Source: Campylobacter ureolyticus ACS-301-V-Sch3b
Lineage (GTDB): Bacteria; Campylobacterota; Campylobacteria; Campylobacterales; Campylobacteraceae
Direction: 5' to 3'
DNA length: 64,000 nucleotides
Assembly: GCF_000413435.1 (NCBI RefSeq)
Contig: NZ_KE340327.1
Coordinates: 1 to 64,000, forward strand
The first letter of the stretch is position 1, and every line of letters begins with the position of its first letter. Below the pieces are notes generated by a model. It did no database searches. It was not told the DNA's origin and worked only from the letters and a program-made list of their open reading frames with translations. The position numbers were made by a program, and so were the translations under genes. Below, piece by piece: positions 55,291 through 64,000 of the stretch.

Positions 55291-55842
55291 ATGAACAGAT
55301 ATAAATTTTTTCGTCAGTTTCATATCTATTTGAGTCTATTTTTTCTACCAGTTGCTTTGCTTTATGCAGTTAGTGGGCTTGCTTATATCTTTGGCGCCAA
55401 TCAAGATTTTATGGCTACAAAAAACAGCTATAAAACAAATTTGGTTTTGCAAAAAGGAGCGGAACAAGAGGCGGTTTTGCAATTTTTAAAAGAGCAAAAT
55501 ATAAGAATTCCAAGCGATGTAGGGCTCAAAAAAGACAAAAAGCAAGGTGGGCTTACTATGGGAACTGCAAGTTATAGCATAAACGTCAAGCAGGCAAAAG
55601 ATGAGCTTGTTGTAACTACTACGAAAAGAAGTTTTTTGGGCAATATCATCATGCTTCACAAAGACAAAACTGGCTGGTATTTTAGGATTTTATCAATAAG
55701 TTTTGGCTTTTCTTTGATGCTTTTTTATCTCTCTGGTTTGATGATAACTTTCTTTGCCAATAAAAAAGAGCGAAAAGCACAGCTCTTAGTTATTGCTGCT
55801 GGAGTTTTTGCATGTGTGGTTTTGGGCTATATTAGTCTATAG
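55291..55842 (+). CDS. PepSY-associated membrane protein, possible iron-uptake accessory
   Basis: A 183-residue protein with an N-terminal helix (about 14-36, starting FRQFHIYLSLFFLPVALLYA), a periplasmic domain, and two C-terminal helices (about 131-150 and 160-181). The order RQ-HIYLS, LYAVSGL and LHKDKTGWYFRILSISFGF matches the PepSY-TM family, whose members often sit with siderophore or iron-uptake genes. Histidines near 11 and 123 could bind haem. It lies alone between the two copies of the macro repeat, and its base composition is richer in G and C than its flanks. Confidence 0.75.
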   Translation: MNRYKFFRQFHIYLSLFFLPVALLYAVSGLAYIFGANQDFMATKNSYKTNLVLQKGAEQEAVLQFLKEQNIRIPSDVGLKKDKKQGGLTMGTASYSINVKQAKDELVVTTTKRSFLGNIIMLHKDKTGWYFRILSISFGFSLMLFYLSGLMITFFANKKERKAQLLVIAAGVFACVVLGYISL

Positions 55843-55889
55843 TTTTTAAAATAAGTCATATTGCAATAGTGCAAAATAAAAAGTATCTT

Positions 55890-56408
55890 TTAAATTAGAT
55901 TAAAATCCTCTTTTGTATATCCATATATCACAACTCTACACTTTATATTTGCACTATTGTTTTTAATAAAATGTTTTTTATACAAATTTATCACCTCTTT
56001 TTTACTAAGCCCACCAATACCGCACCCAATGAGAGGAATTCCAAGCCTAATGTCAAATTTGCCATATCTTAAAATTTCATTATCAATATTGTTTAGAATA
56101 TTTTTAATAACATTTAAATTTGGATATTTTGGCAGATTTTTAAATGTATAGTTTAAAACAGCTGCGTGAAAAATATGAGTGAAATTTTCATTATTTGATA
56201 TGGTTTTTATAACTTCACCTGGCTTTAAAGGGCTATTTTTAAGCTTTTCTTGCATCAAACATTCAAGCTCTCCACCGCCACATCTACAAAAAAATGCCCT
56301 TGAAACACCACTACCAAGTAGCATTAGAGTATTTGATGGATTTACTAAAATATCAGCTTTTTCATCAAGTAAATCACCTTGTTTTATGCTAACTTCATAA
56401 GAGATCAT
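55890..56408 (-). CDS. Macro-domain protein, copy 2 (last residues lost)
   Basis: A 172-residue product identical to copy 1 up to residue 167, then D to N at the repeat edge and LI before a stop made by the junction; the last eight residues (NEIFKKDI in copy 1) are gone. The macro fold and both ligand loops remain. There is no 207-residue partner gene behind it. It keeps the full promoter and palindrome, so it may be expressed under the same control. It may be functional or a recent dead copy. Confidence 0.75.
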   Translation of the reverse strand: MISYEVSIKQGDLLDEKADILVNPSNTLMLLGSGVSRAFFCRCGGGELECLMQEKLKNSPLKPGEVIKTISNNENFTHIFHAAVLNYTFKNLPKYPNLNVIKNILNNIDNEILRYGKFDIRLGIPLIGCGIGGLSKKEVINLYKKHFIKNNSANIKCRVVIYGYTKEDFNLI

Positions 56409-56464
56409 TTAACCCTCCTTTTTGGTCTATGATAGATGATTTTTAAGACATTTTTATGTCTTTT
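55895..56464. repeat. 570-bp direct repeat, copy 2
   Basis: Same orientation as 54580-55149 and nearly identical. Left of it, sequence is unrelated to the 207-residue gene; right of it lies the promoter region of the EamA transporter. Confidence 0.95.
56445..56462. promoter_or_regulatory. Inverted repeat in second macro promoter
   Basis: An exact duplicate of the site at 55130-55147, giving the putative regulator a third binding site in the island. It lies 60 bp before the divergent EamA gene and might affect it too. Confidence 0.55.
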
Positions 56465-56521
56465 GTTTTTATTTAATTTAACTTTTTATAATTATGCGAA
56501 AATTTTAAATTTGGGAAAAAT

Positions 56522-57379
56522 ATGAATAAACTCATCTTTGTTACCATTATGTGGGCTTTTAGTTTTAGTTTGATTGGTGTTTGTTTAAAAGGTGTTGATA
56601 GCACATTTTTAGCACTTTTAAGAGTTGGTGTTGCATTAATTTGCTTTTTACCATTTATGCGGTTTAATAATCCTAAATTAGCTTTTACAACAGCATTTAT
56701 AGGAGCTTTTCAAATTGGTGTGATGTATCTGTTTTATTATGCAAGTTTTTCATATTTAAGCGTTGTTGAAGTTGCATTATTTACTATTTTTACTCCTTTT
56801 TATGTTACTATTTTTTATGATTTATTTAGTTTTAAATTTAGAAAACTTTATCTTTTAAGCGTCGGACTTGCAGTATTTGGAGCTTTTATAATTAAATTTG
56901 GAAATATAAATGAGGGGTTTTTAAAAGGTTTTTTACTTATTCAAGGAGCAAATATTTGTTTTGGTTTTGGTCAAAGTGCTTATAAATTTATACTTGAAAA
57001 AAAGGGACTTAAAGACCAAATGCATAATTTTGGATTTTTCTTTTTAGGAGCGATAATACCTTGTTTTGTAGCATTTTTGATTTTTGGAGATGGTTCAAAA
57101 ACAGCTCTTAACTTAACTCAAATTTTAGTTATTTTATGGCTTGGTGTAGGAGCTAGTGCAGTTGGATATTTCTTATGGAACAAAGGAGCTTGCGAAGTTG
57201 ATAGTGGTGTTTTGGCTATTATGAATAACGCTTTAATCCCAACTGCAATTTTAGTAAATTTAATATTTTTTGGAGCAAAAGCTGATATTTTAAAACTTAT
57301 AATTGGTGGTGGTATAATCTATCTTTCGCTACTCGTTCATAAAAAAATAATGAAATATTATGGGCTAAAAAACAGTTAA
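56522..57379 (+). CDS. DMT-superfamily (EamA) transporter
   Basis: A 285-residue inner-membrane protein with about ten hydrophobic helices in two EamA repeats. MWAFSFSLIGVCLKG (near 10-24) and FLALLRVGVALICFLPF near 30 are typical of the first repeat; WLGVGASAVGYFLWNKG near 205-221 of the second. Such proteins export amino acids, nucleotides or other metabolites; the substrate is unknown. It has its own leader, with GGGAAAAAT before the ATG, and no operon partner. Confidence 0.88.
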   Translation: MNKLIFVTIMWAFSFSLIGVCLKGVDSTFLALLRVGVALICFLPFMRFNNPKLAFTTAFIGAFQIGVMYLFYYASFSYLSVVEVALFTIFTPFYVTIFYDLFSFKFRKLYLLSVGLAVFGAFIIKFGNINEGFLKGFLLIQGANICFGFGQSAYKFILEKKGLKDQMHNFGFFFLGAIIPCFVAFLIFGDGSKTALNLTQILVILWLGVGASAVGYFLWNKGACEVDSGVLAIMNNALIPTAILVNLIFFGAKADILKLIIGGGIIYLSLLVHKKIMKYYGLKNS

Positions 57380-57453
57380 TTTTATATATTATTTACATTT
57401 TAGTAGTATCATCTTTTTAAAATAATGATAAAATAAAATATGAAAAGAGAGTT

Positions 57454-58623
57454 ATGAAAAAAAAGTGGATATTTTTTATAGTAATTTTACTTGTTGTTTT
57501 AGCCTGTTTTAAGTTTTTTAATAAAAAAGAAGAGGTTGATTATTTTACTATTAAACCAACAAAAGGGGATTTTGCAAATGTTGTGGTTGCAACTGGTGAA
57601 GTTAGTGCGCAAAATTTAATAGATGTTGGAGCTCAAGTTAGTGGACAAATTCAAAAACTTTTTGTAAAAACAGGTGATATGGTAAAAAAAGGTGAAATTA
57701 TTGCCAAAATTGATTCTGTTAAGCAAAGCAACGAAGTTGAAAAGTTAAAAGCAGAAAATGAAATTTTACTAGCTGATTTAAACGCAAGTGAAATTTCATT
57801 AAAAATCCTAAACTCAAAATATAAAAGACAAAAAACTCTTTATAAAAAAAATGCAACTTCAAAAGAAGCTTTGGATGATGCGTATGATTTAGTTGCTTTA
57901 AAAATAGCTCAAATTTCTCAAATAAAAGCTAGAGTTTTACAAAATCAAATTGCTCTTGATACAGCTATGACAAATTTAGGCTATACACAAATTTTATCTC
58001 CGCTTGATGGTGTTGTGATTTCAACAATTGTAAAAGAAGGACAAACTGTAAATGCAAATCAGACAACCCCTTTAATAGTTCAAATAGCCGATCTTTCAAA
58101 ACTTGAGATAAATATGCAAATATCTGAAGGTGATCTGCCTAGAGTAAAAACTGGAATGAAAGTAAGATATTCGATTTTAGCTGATCCAAATAAAAAATTT
58201 GATGGAATTATTTCAAGTATCGATCCTGCAATGACAACTTTAAGTGATGGTGTAAAAAACACACAAAACTTACAAAAAAATGAAGCTGTTTATTACTATG
58301 CAAAAATTTTAGTTGATAATAGCAATAATTTTTTAAAAATAGGCATGACTACCGAAAATGAAATAGTTATAGAAGAGGTAAAAGATGCAATTTATTTGCA
58401 AAAAAATGCAATTATAAAAGAGGGCGATAAGTTTTTTGTAAAAATTTTAAAAGATGAAAAGCCAATTAAAAAAGAGGTAAAAGTTGGAATTAGTGATGGA
58501 TTTTATAGTGAAATTAAAAGTGGTATTAGTCAAAACGATGATATTATTTTAAATAGCGAGGCCCATCAAACTGGAGAAAACAATGAAGTTTCACACCCTG
58601 GTGGAAGAAATACTAGGATATAG
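57454..58623 (+). CDS. macA: MacA-like periplasmic adaptor
   Basis: A 389-residue membrane-fusion protein. An N-terminal anchor helix (about 5-22) precedes a lipoyl half-motif (VVVATGEVSAQNLIDVGAQV near 43-62), a long coiled-coil hairpin (about 95-165), the second lipoyl half (ILSPLDGVVISTIVKEGQTV near 180-199) and beta-barrel regions. It links the MacB ATPase-permease to an outer-membrane TolC-type channel that is not in this window. macB starts 2 bp after its stop. Together they would export macrolides, peptides or other amphiphiles. Confidence 0.9.
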   Translation: MKKKWIFFIVILLVVLACFKFFNKKEEVDYFTIKPTKGDFANVVVATGEVSAQNLIDVGAQVSGQIQKLFVKTGDMVKKGEIIAKIDSVKQSNEVEKLKAENEILLADLNASEISLKILNSKYKRQKTLYKKNATSKEALDDAYDLVALKIAQISQIKARVLQNQIALDTAMTNLGYTQILSPLDGVVISTIVKEGQTVNANQTTPLIVQIADLSKLEINMQISEGDLPRVKTGMKVRYSILADPNKKFDGIISSIDPAMTTLSDGVKNTQNLQKNEAVYYYAKILVDNSNNFLKIGMTTENEIVIEEVKDAIYLQKNAIIKEGDKFFVKILKDEKPIKKEVKVGISDGFYSEIKSGISQNDDIILNSEAHQTGENNEVSHPGGRNTRI

Positions 58624-58625
58624 CT

Positions 58626-60536
58626 TTGCTAAAACTTGAAAATATTAATAAAAATTTTAATCTTGGTAAAGTCCAAGTTCTAAATGATATAAATTTAGAG
58701 ATTAAAAAGGGTGAATTTGTAGCTATAATCGGACAAAGTGGAAGTGGAAAATCAACTTTAATGAATATAATTGGCTGCTTAGATACACAAAGTAGTGGAA
58801 AATACTATGTTGATGATAAAGACGTAAGCAAGTTTTCAAGCGATGAAAAAGCAAGTCTTAGAAGAAAAAAATTTGGTTTTGTGTTTCAAAGATATAATTT
58901 AATTTCAAATTTAACAGCACTTGAAAATGTTTGTTTGCCAGGTATTTACGAAGGTTTAGAAGATAGAAAAACAAAAGGCTTAAACTTGCTTGATAAGCTT
59001 GATATAAAAGAAAAAGCTTATAGCAAACCAAACCAATTAAGTGGAGGACAGCAACAAAGAGTTAGTATAGCAAGAGCTTTAATAAATGGCGGAGAAGTTA
59101 TTTTAGCTGATGAGCCAACTGGAGCTTTGGATAGTAAAAGTGGCATTATGGTTATGGAAATTTTGTCAAATTTGCATAAAAATGGACATACAATAATTTT
59201 AGTAACACATGATAAAAATGTTGCAAATTACGCAAATAGGATAATTGAGATAAAAGATGGAAAAATCATAAATGACGAAACTAAGAAAAATGAAAAATTT
59301 ATTACACAAAATTTAGATAAAAATAAAAACAAATCATCTTTTGGATACAAATTTCTAGAAGCTTTAAAAATGGCTATAAGCTCAATTTTTTCTCATAAAC
59401 TAAGATCTTTTTTAACAATGCTTGGAATTATTATAGGAATTGCATCTGTTATTTGTGTAGTGGCTCTTGGTGAGGGTTCGCAAGAAAAAATTTTATCATC
59501 AATTAGAGCAATTGGAACAAATACGATAAATATCTATCCTGGAAAAAATTTTGGTGATTTAAGAGCTGGAAAGGTAAAAAGCTTAAGCGTAGATGACTCA
59601 AGAATTTTAGGAATGCAAAATTATTTAGATTATTCTACACCAAATACTTCAACAAGTGGTGTGATAACTTATAAAAATTTAAGTTTAAATGCAAATTTAA
59701 GAGGTGGTGGGGTAAATTCTCTAGCAGTTAATGGTATAGAAATTCAAACTGGAAGAAGCTTTGAAGTAAGTGATATAGCAAACTCAAGCTCAGTTGTTAT
59801 TATAGATCAAAATACAAAAAATTCATTTTTTAAAGATGGAGATCCACTTGGAAAAAATATATTTTTTAATCAAAAACCACTTAAAATAATAGGTATTGCA
59901 AAAGAAGATGAAAATGCATTTGGCGGAAGTGATAACTTAAGACTTTACGCACCTTTTTCAACTGTTATTAATAAAATCACAGGTGATAGGCATATTCATA
60001 GTATTACGGTCAAAGTAAAAGATGATACAAATGCCCAACTTGCAGAAGAGGCTATAGTTTCTATCTTAACTCAAAAGCATGGGAAAAAAGATTTTTTTAC
60101 AAGAAATTCAGATACTATCAAAAAAACAGTTGAAAGCACAATGGCTACGATGAGGCTTTTAATTTCATCAATTGCTTTGATTTCATTGATAGTTGGGGGA
60201 ATTGGCGTTATGAATATAATGCTAGTAAGTGTTAGTGAAAGAACAAAAGAAATTGGCATAAGAATGGCAATTGGAGCAAAAGAAAGCGATATTTTAATAC
60301 AGTTTTTAATAGAGGCTATAATTTTATGCATTATTGGAGGCATTATAGGATTATTAACAGCTTACTCTTTTGGTTATTTATTTAACTCAATAAGCGGAAA
60401 TTTTTATATGAAATTTAGTACAATGCCAGCAATTATTGCTTTAATGTCATCATGCTTAGTAGGGACTATTTTTGGATATTTACCTGCAAAAAATGCTAGT
60501 AAATTAAATCCTATTGATGCACTTTTACAAGAGTAG
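58626..60536 (+). CDS. macB: MacB-like ABC transporter (fused ATPase and permease)
   Basis: A 636-residue protein with an N-terminal ABC domain: GQSGSGKST Walker A near 37-45, LSGGQQQRVSIARAL near 138 and ILADEPTGALDS near 158. A membrane part follows, with helix 1 near 262-284 (LTMLGIIIGIASVICVVALG), a large periplasmic domain (about 290-500) and three C-terminal helices containing GIGVMNIMLVSVSERTKEIG near 520. This is the mechanotransmitting MacB type. The start is TTG 58626, and no ribosome-binding site is obvious because the site lies inside macA. Confidence 0.92.
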   Translation: MLKLENINKNFNLGKVQVLNDINLEIKKGEFVAIIGQSGSGKSTLMNIIGCLDTQSSGKYYVDDKDVSKFSSDEKASLRRKKFGFVFQRYNLISNLTALENVCLPGIYEGLEDRKTKGLNLLDKLDIKEKAYSKPNQLSGGQQQRVSIARALINGGEVILADEPTGALDSKSGIMVMEILSNLHKNGHTIILVTHDKNVANYANRIIEIKDGKIINDETKKNEKFITQNLDKNKNKSSFGYKFLEALKMAISSIFSHKLRSFLTMLGIIIGIASVICVVALGEGSQEKILSSIRAIGTNTINIYPGKNFGDLRAGKVKSLSVDDSRILGMQNYLDYSTPNTSTSGVITYKNLSLNANLRGGGVNSLAVNGIEIQTGRSFEVSDIANSSSVVIIDQNTKNSFFKDGDPLGKNIFFNQKPLKIIGIAKEDENAFGGSDNLRLYAPFSTVINKITGDRHIHSITVKVKDDTNAQLAEEAIVSILTQKHGKKDFFTRNSDTIKKTVESTMATMRLLISSIALISLIVGGIGVMNIMLVSVSERTKEIGIRMAIGAKESDILIQFLIEAIILCIIGGIIGLLTAYSFGYLFNSISGNFYMKFSTMPAIIALMSSCLVGTIFGYLPAKNASKLNPIDALLQE

Positions 60537-60607
60537 AAATTTAAACTTTACCAAGTTTTAATTAATTTTATATATAATTTTCACTTCAAAAACAAAAAAG
60601 GAAATTT

Positions 60608-61969
60608 ATGATAGAAAATATTTTTAGAGAATATGACATAAGAGGTATTTTTGAAACTGAATTAAATGAAATTTCAGTTAAGGCTATTGGTTATGAACTC
60701 GGGCTTGAGATGAAAAATAGAGGGGTTAAAACTCTAAGTGTGGGATATGATGCAAGACTTAGTGCAAATAGCCTTTTTAATTGGCTCGTAAGTGGATTAA
60801 ATAAAGCTGAGATTAAAATTTTTGATATAGGAATGCTTCCAACTCCAGTTGGATATTTTAGTGTATTTAAAGATTTTTTTGATGCAAATATTATGATAAC
60901 AGGCTCACATAATCCTAAAAATTATAATGGATTTAAAGTGACAATTTTTAAAGATAGTTATTTTGGAAGAGATCTTCAAATTTTAAAAACAAAAGTTAAA
61001 AATGTAATAGATAATGATATTAAAATAGAGGATAATTTTAAAACCAATAAATTTGATGTTTTAACTCCATATATTGAGTATTTAACAAAAAGTTTTGAGC
61101 ATTTAAAAAACTTAAACTTAAAAATAGTAAGTGATGCAGGCAATGGAACAGCGGGAATTGTTTTAGAAAAATTAAAGGAAAACTTAAATTTAAATATGGA
61201 AATTTTATATCCTAAGCCTGATGGAAATTTTCCAAACCACCATCCAGATCCAAGCGTGGAAGAAAATTTAAAAGATTTAAAAGAAAAATTAAATGATGGT
61301 TTTGAGATAGGCTTTGGATTTGACGGTGATAGTGACAGAATAGCAGTTTTAACCAAAAATAAAAATATAAAAGGTGATGAATTAGCGTATCTTTTTGCTT
61401 TGAATTTAAAAGATCCTAAAATTGTTGGAGAGGTTAAGTTTTCACAAAGCATTTATGAAGAGATTAATAAATTTGGCACAACTTTCATGAGTAAAACTGG
61501 TCATAGTAATATTAAAAAAATACTAAAAGATGGTGATTTTGATCTTGGAGCTGAAGTTAGTGGGCATATTTTCTTTAAAAACAGATATTTTGGATTTGAT
61601 GATGCGATTTATGCGATGATGAGAGTTTTAGAGCTTATTAAAGATGGTATAAATTTAGAGGCCAAGCTTGATAAACTTCCTAAAATTTATAGCACTGATG
61701 AGATAAAAATAGAAGTAAATGAAGAAAATAAATTTAAAATAATTGAAGTTTTTAAAGAGCATTTAAATGAACTTGGTTTGCCTGAAATTTTAGAAGTCAT
61801 AGAAATAGATGGCGTTAGAGTGCATTTTAAAAATGCTTGGGCGTTACTTAGAGCTAGCAATACAACACCGGTTTTAGTAGCAAGATTTGAAAGCACAGAT
61901 GAGGGTTTAAAAAACGAGATAAAAGATAAATTTATAAAATTTGTAAATGAGATAAAAGATAATCTGTAA
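60608..61969 (+). CDS. Phosphomannomutase/phosphoglucomutase
   Basis: A 453-residue alpha-D-phosphohexomutase. IFREYDIRGIFETEL at 4-18, the phosphoserine loop ITGSHNPKNYNGFK near 97-110, the magnesium loop FGFDGDSDRIAVL near 236-248 and the sugar-binding GAEVSGHIFFKNRY near 317-330 are all intact. It interconverts sugar 1- and 6-phosphates for GDP-mannose or UDP-glucose. Its place before Wzz- and flippase-type genes points to surface polysaccharide synthesis. AAAAAGGAAA precedes the ATG. Confidence 0.93.
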   Translation: MIENIFREYDIRGIFETELNEISVKAIGYELGLEMKNRGVKTLSVGYDARLSANSLFNWLVSGLNKAEIKIFDIGMLPTPVGYFSVFKDFFDANIMITGSHNPKNYNGFKVTIFKDSYFGRDLQILKTKVKNVIDNDIKIEDNFKTNKFDVLTPYIEYLTKSFEHLKNLNLKIVSDAGNGTAGIVLEKLKENLNLNMEILYPKPDGNFPNHHPDPSVEENLKDLKEKLNDGFEIGFGFDGDSDRIAVLTKNKNIKGDELAYLFALNLKDPKIVGEVKFSQSIYEEINKFGTTFMSKTGHSNIKKILKDGDFDLGAEVSGHIFFKNRYFGFDDAIYAMMRVLELIKDGINLEAKLDKLPKIYSTDEIKIEVNEENKFKIIEVFKEHLNELGLPEILEVIEIDGVRVHFKNAWALLRASNTTPVLVARFESTDEGLKNEIKDKFIKFVNEIKDNL

Positions 61970-62032
61970 TTTTTAAATAGCTTTTAAGAGTAAATATTAT
62001 AGACTACTTAAATTTAATTTTAGGAAAATACT

Positions 62033-62938
62033 TTGAATAAAGAAGAAATTTTAATTAAAGATGATGAGATTGATTTATTAGAGCTTTTCAAAACACTTTG
62101 GGGTTATAAAATTATCATATTTTTAGTAACATTTTTATTTGTAGTGTTGGGCGCAATCTATGCTTTTGTTATTGCAACACCAAAGTATGAGATAAGCGCT
62201 ACATTTGAAAATGGATATTATAAAACATCTATAAGCAATAAAACACCCATAAATGATAAATCATCTATAATAAATACTTTAAATGTTAAATTTATAGATG
62301 AGCTAAAAAACAGATCCGATCTTGATTTTAAATTTAATAGCATAAAAGACATTGAAAAGTCAAATAATTTTAGAATAGTAATTTTAGCAAATAGCAATAA
62401 AATAGGCACTTCTAAAATGAATGAAGTTTTAAACTTTTTAGAGATAAATGATCAAAAAAATATAGATAATTATGTGAATAATATAAAAAAACAGATAGAA
62501 ATTTTAAAAAATCAAAATTTAAATTTAGAATCTAACAAAAATAATTTTGAAATACGAATTAATAGTTTAAAGCAAACAATAAAAGAATTTGACAATCAGC
62601 TTAACAGTTTATCTAAAAAAGATGACTTAAACTCTCAAACGCATTTTAATAAAACTATAGATTTAAAAAATGCATCAAATTTAGAGATATCGGCAATTGA
62701 AAAAAATATAATGGAGTTGGATTCTAATTATTTTAAAAATCAATCTGATATATTGGAGTTAGAGAAGAAAATAGAACCAGAAAGTATCCAAAAAGCACAT
62801 ATTCTATCAAACATAGTAACTTATGAAAACCCAGTAAAGCCTAAAAAAGCCTTAATTTTACTTATATCTTGTTTTGTTGGACTTTTTGTTAGTATTTTTG
62901 GTGTGCTTGTGTGGAATGCTGTAAAAAATAGAAACTAA
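62033..62938 (+). CDS. Wzz-like polysaccharide chain-length protein
   Basis: A 301-residue inner-membrane protein from TTG, with AGGAAAA upstream. Helices near 29-52 and 276-297 flank a periplasmic coiled-coil region (about 140-260) rich in asparagine and lysine. The N-terminal DEIDLLELFKTLWGYK (about 11-26) and the proline-rich ENPVKPKKALILLISC before the last helix are typical of Wzz/PCP proteins, which set O-antigen or capsule length. It follows the phosphohexomutase by 63 bp and precedes a flippase. Confidence 0.85.
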   Translation: MNKEEILIKDDEIDLLELFKTLWGYKIIIFLVTFLFVVLGAIYAFVIATPKYEISATFENGYYKTSISNKTPINDKSSIINTLNVKFIDELKNRSDLDFKFNSIKDIEKSNNFRIVILANSNKIGTSKMNEVLNFLEINDQKNIDNYVNNIKKQIEILKNQNLNLESNKNNFEIRINSLKQTIKEFDNQLNSLSKKDDLNSQTHFNKTIDLKNASNLEISAIEKNIMELDSNYFKNQSDILELEKKIEPESIQKAHILSNIVTYENPVKPKKALILLISCFVGLFVSIFGVLVWNAVKNRN

Positions 62939-62954
62939 TACTAAAGTCTAAATT

Positions 62955-64000
62955 TTGAGTGATTTAAAAAAATTTGTAAAATCTAGTGGGATATATTTTT
63001 TAGGAAGTATATTAAGCAAACTTATAGCATTTTTTATGCTTCCAATTTATACAAGGTATTTAAGTCCAGCTGAGTTTGGAGAGTATGACTTAAATCTAGC
63101 CTATATGCAGTTTTTTACTTCATTTTTCTTTTTGGATATTTATATTGGTATGATGAAATTTTTGCTTGATTCAAATTTAAAAGAAATTGAAAATTATAAA
63201 GAAAAAGTTCTTTTTTCAGGTTTTTTTATCTTTTTTATATCTACTTTAGTTTATTTTTTATTTTTTCATCTTTTTATGCAAATTTATGATATTAAATTTA
63301 AATATATAATTTTATGTCTTGGTCTGTCTTTAATTTTACAAAGTATTTATGGCTATATATGCAGATCTTATCGTAAAAATTCAGTATTTGTTATAAGTGG
63401 CGTTGTTAATAGTATTTTATATGCCATAACTTCATTTATATTGCTGTATAAATTTAATTTTGGATATGAAGCTCTGTTTTTAGGTGCATTGTTTGGAAAT
63501 TTAGTAGCTATTTTTATTATGGAGTGCAGTGTAAAAGTTATAAAAAAGATTAAATTCGCTCTTTTTGACTTTATATTTTTTAAAAGGCTTTTGTATTACT
63601 CGCTTCCACTTTGTTTAAACTCGCTTTCATTCTGGTTTGCGGCTGTTTATGGCAGATCCGTTATAGCTAATAAGTTAAGTTATGCCGATAATGGATACTA
63701 TACCATTGCTTTAAAATTTGCTTTAATTATTTCTCTTGTTGCTATGTGTTTTAAACTAGGCTGGCAAGAAGTGAGCTTTTCAAAAGATCTTAAAAAACAG
63801 AATAACTCTATTTTTTACTCAAGAGCTTGCAATGAATATCTTAAATTTATGCTTTTATCGGTAGCTGTTTTATTGCCTATAATTAAGATAATTTTTCCAT
63901 TTTTTATAAATAGTGCTTTTAATGAAGCTTTGATTTATATCCCACTTACGCTTTTAGGAGCTATAGTTTTTGGATTTAGTGAGTTTTTGATGAGTATCAT
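62955..64000 (+). CDS. Polysaccharide flippase (MOP/Wzx-type), cut by window end
   Basis: A frame opens at TTG 62955 (context TAAATTTTGAGT, as in other TTG starts here) and stays open to the window end, giving at least 348 residues. The start SSGIYFLGSILSKLIAFFML (about 11-30) with LPIYTRYLSPAEFGEYDL after it is the classic Wzx/MATE-like opening, followed by many hydrophobic helices. It flips lipid-linked glycans across the inner membrane. The C-terminus is outside the window. Confidence 0.88.
   Translation, partial: MSDLKKFVKSSGIYFLGSILSKLIAFFMLPIYTRYLSPAEFGEYDLNLAYMQFFTSFFFLDIYIGMMKFLLDSNLKEIENYKEKVLFSGFFIFFISTLVYFLFFHLFMQIYDIKFKYIILCLGLSLILQSIYGYICRSYRKNSVFVISGVVNSILYAITSFILLYKFNFGYEALFLGALFGNLVAIFIMECSVKVIKKIKFALFDFIFFKRLLYYSLPLCLNSLSFWFAAVYGRSVIANKLSYADNGYYTIALKFALIISLVAMCFKLGWQEVSFSKDLKKQNNSIFYSRACNEYLKFMLLSVAVLLPIIKIIFPFFINSAFNEALIYIPLTLLGAIVFGFSEFLMSI

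Overview
The window is AT-rich chromosomal DNA from a member of the Campylobacterota, most probably the genus Campylobacter. The signs are the 23S/5S sequences, gene blocks in the order known from C. jejuni (DUF2018-ispB-hemA-proS-fxsA-hemC-ubiD; gltX-yggT-slt-lipoprotein-mobB-fbp-metG; glmU-coaBC-uppS-prepilin peptidase-lptF-truA), an HP0242-type protein, and frequent TTG starts. The synteny statements rest on memory of published genomes, not on a search.

Layout. 1-386: the end of an rRNA operon. 607-2421: a phage polyvalent-protein fragment broken at both ends. 2.6-11.9 kb: housekeeping genes for haem, isoprenoid and menaquinone synthesis and prolyl-tRNA synthetase. 11.9-17.6 kb: an iron(III) ABC transporter (fbpABC) set inside an eroding array of DUF3137 and small membrane-protein genes; the tail of the DUF3137 gene is repeated on the far side of fbpABC. 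17.7-31 kb: YigZ, hrcA-grpE-dnaK under a CIRCE operator, a secreted ankyrin protein, ybeY, queC, a prepilin pair with priA, a Crp-family regulator, then gltX-yggT-slt. 32-39.3 kb: lipoprotein, mobB, fbp, metG, a Mur-ligase-like N-domain protein, DedA and two orphan binding proteins. 39.5-39.9 kb: an integrase remnant beside tRNA-fMet and tRNA-Gln. 40-47.9 kb: a UvrD-type helicase, then a minus-strand block for tRNA modification, LPS export, pilin processing, cell-wall lipid, CoA and UDP-GlcNAc synthesis.

48-56.5 kb is the most unusual part. A WYL regulator is divergent from a double-AAA+ ATPase, which is followed by two DUF262 proteins, the second with a DUF1524/HNH nuclease motif. Facing them is an operon of a macro-domain protein and an unrecognised 207-residue protein. 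The ATPase promoter and the macro promoter share an almost identical inverted repeat, GACA-(A/T)AAAAA-TGTC, which suggests one regulator for the whole island. The macro gene and its promoter occur again 1,315 bp away as a direct repeat with one mismatch; the two copies bracket a PepSY-type membrane gene with a Fur-like promoter. Both iron-linked cargoes (fbpABC and the PepSY gene) are thus bracketed by duplicated neighbour sequence.

56.5-64 kb: an EamA transporter, MacAB efflux genes, and the start of a surface-polysaccharide locus (phosphomannomutase/phosphoglucomutase, Wzz-like protein, flippase cut by the window edge). No CRISPR array and no intact insertion sequence were seen.
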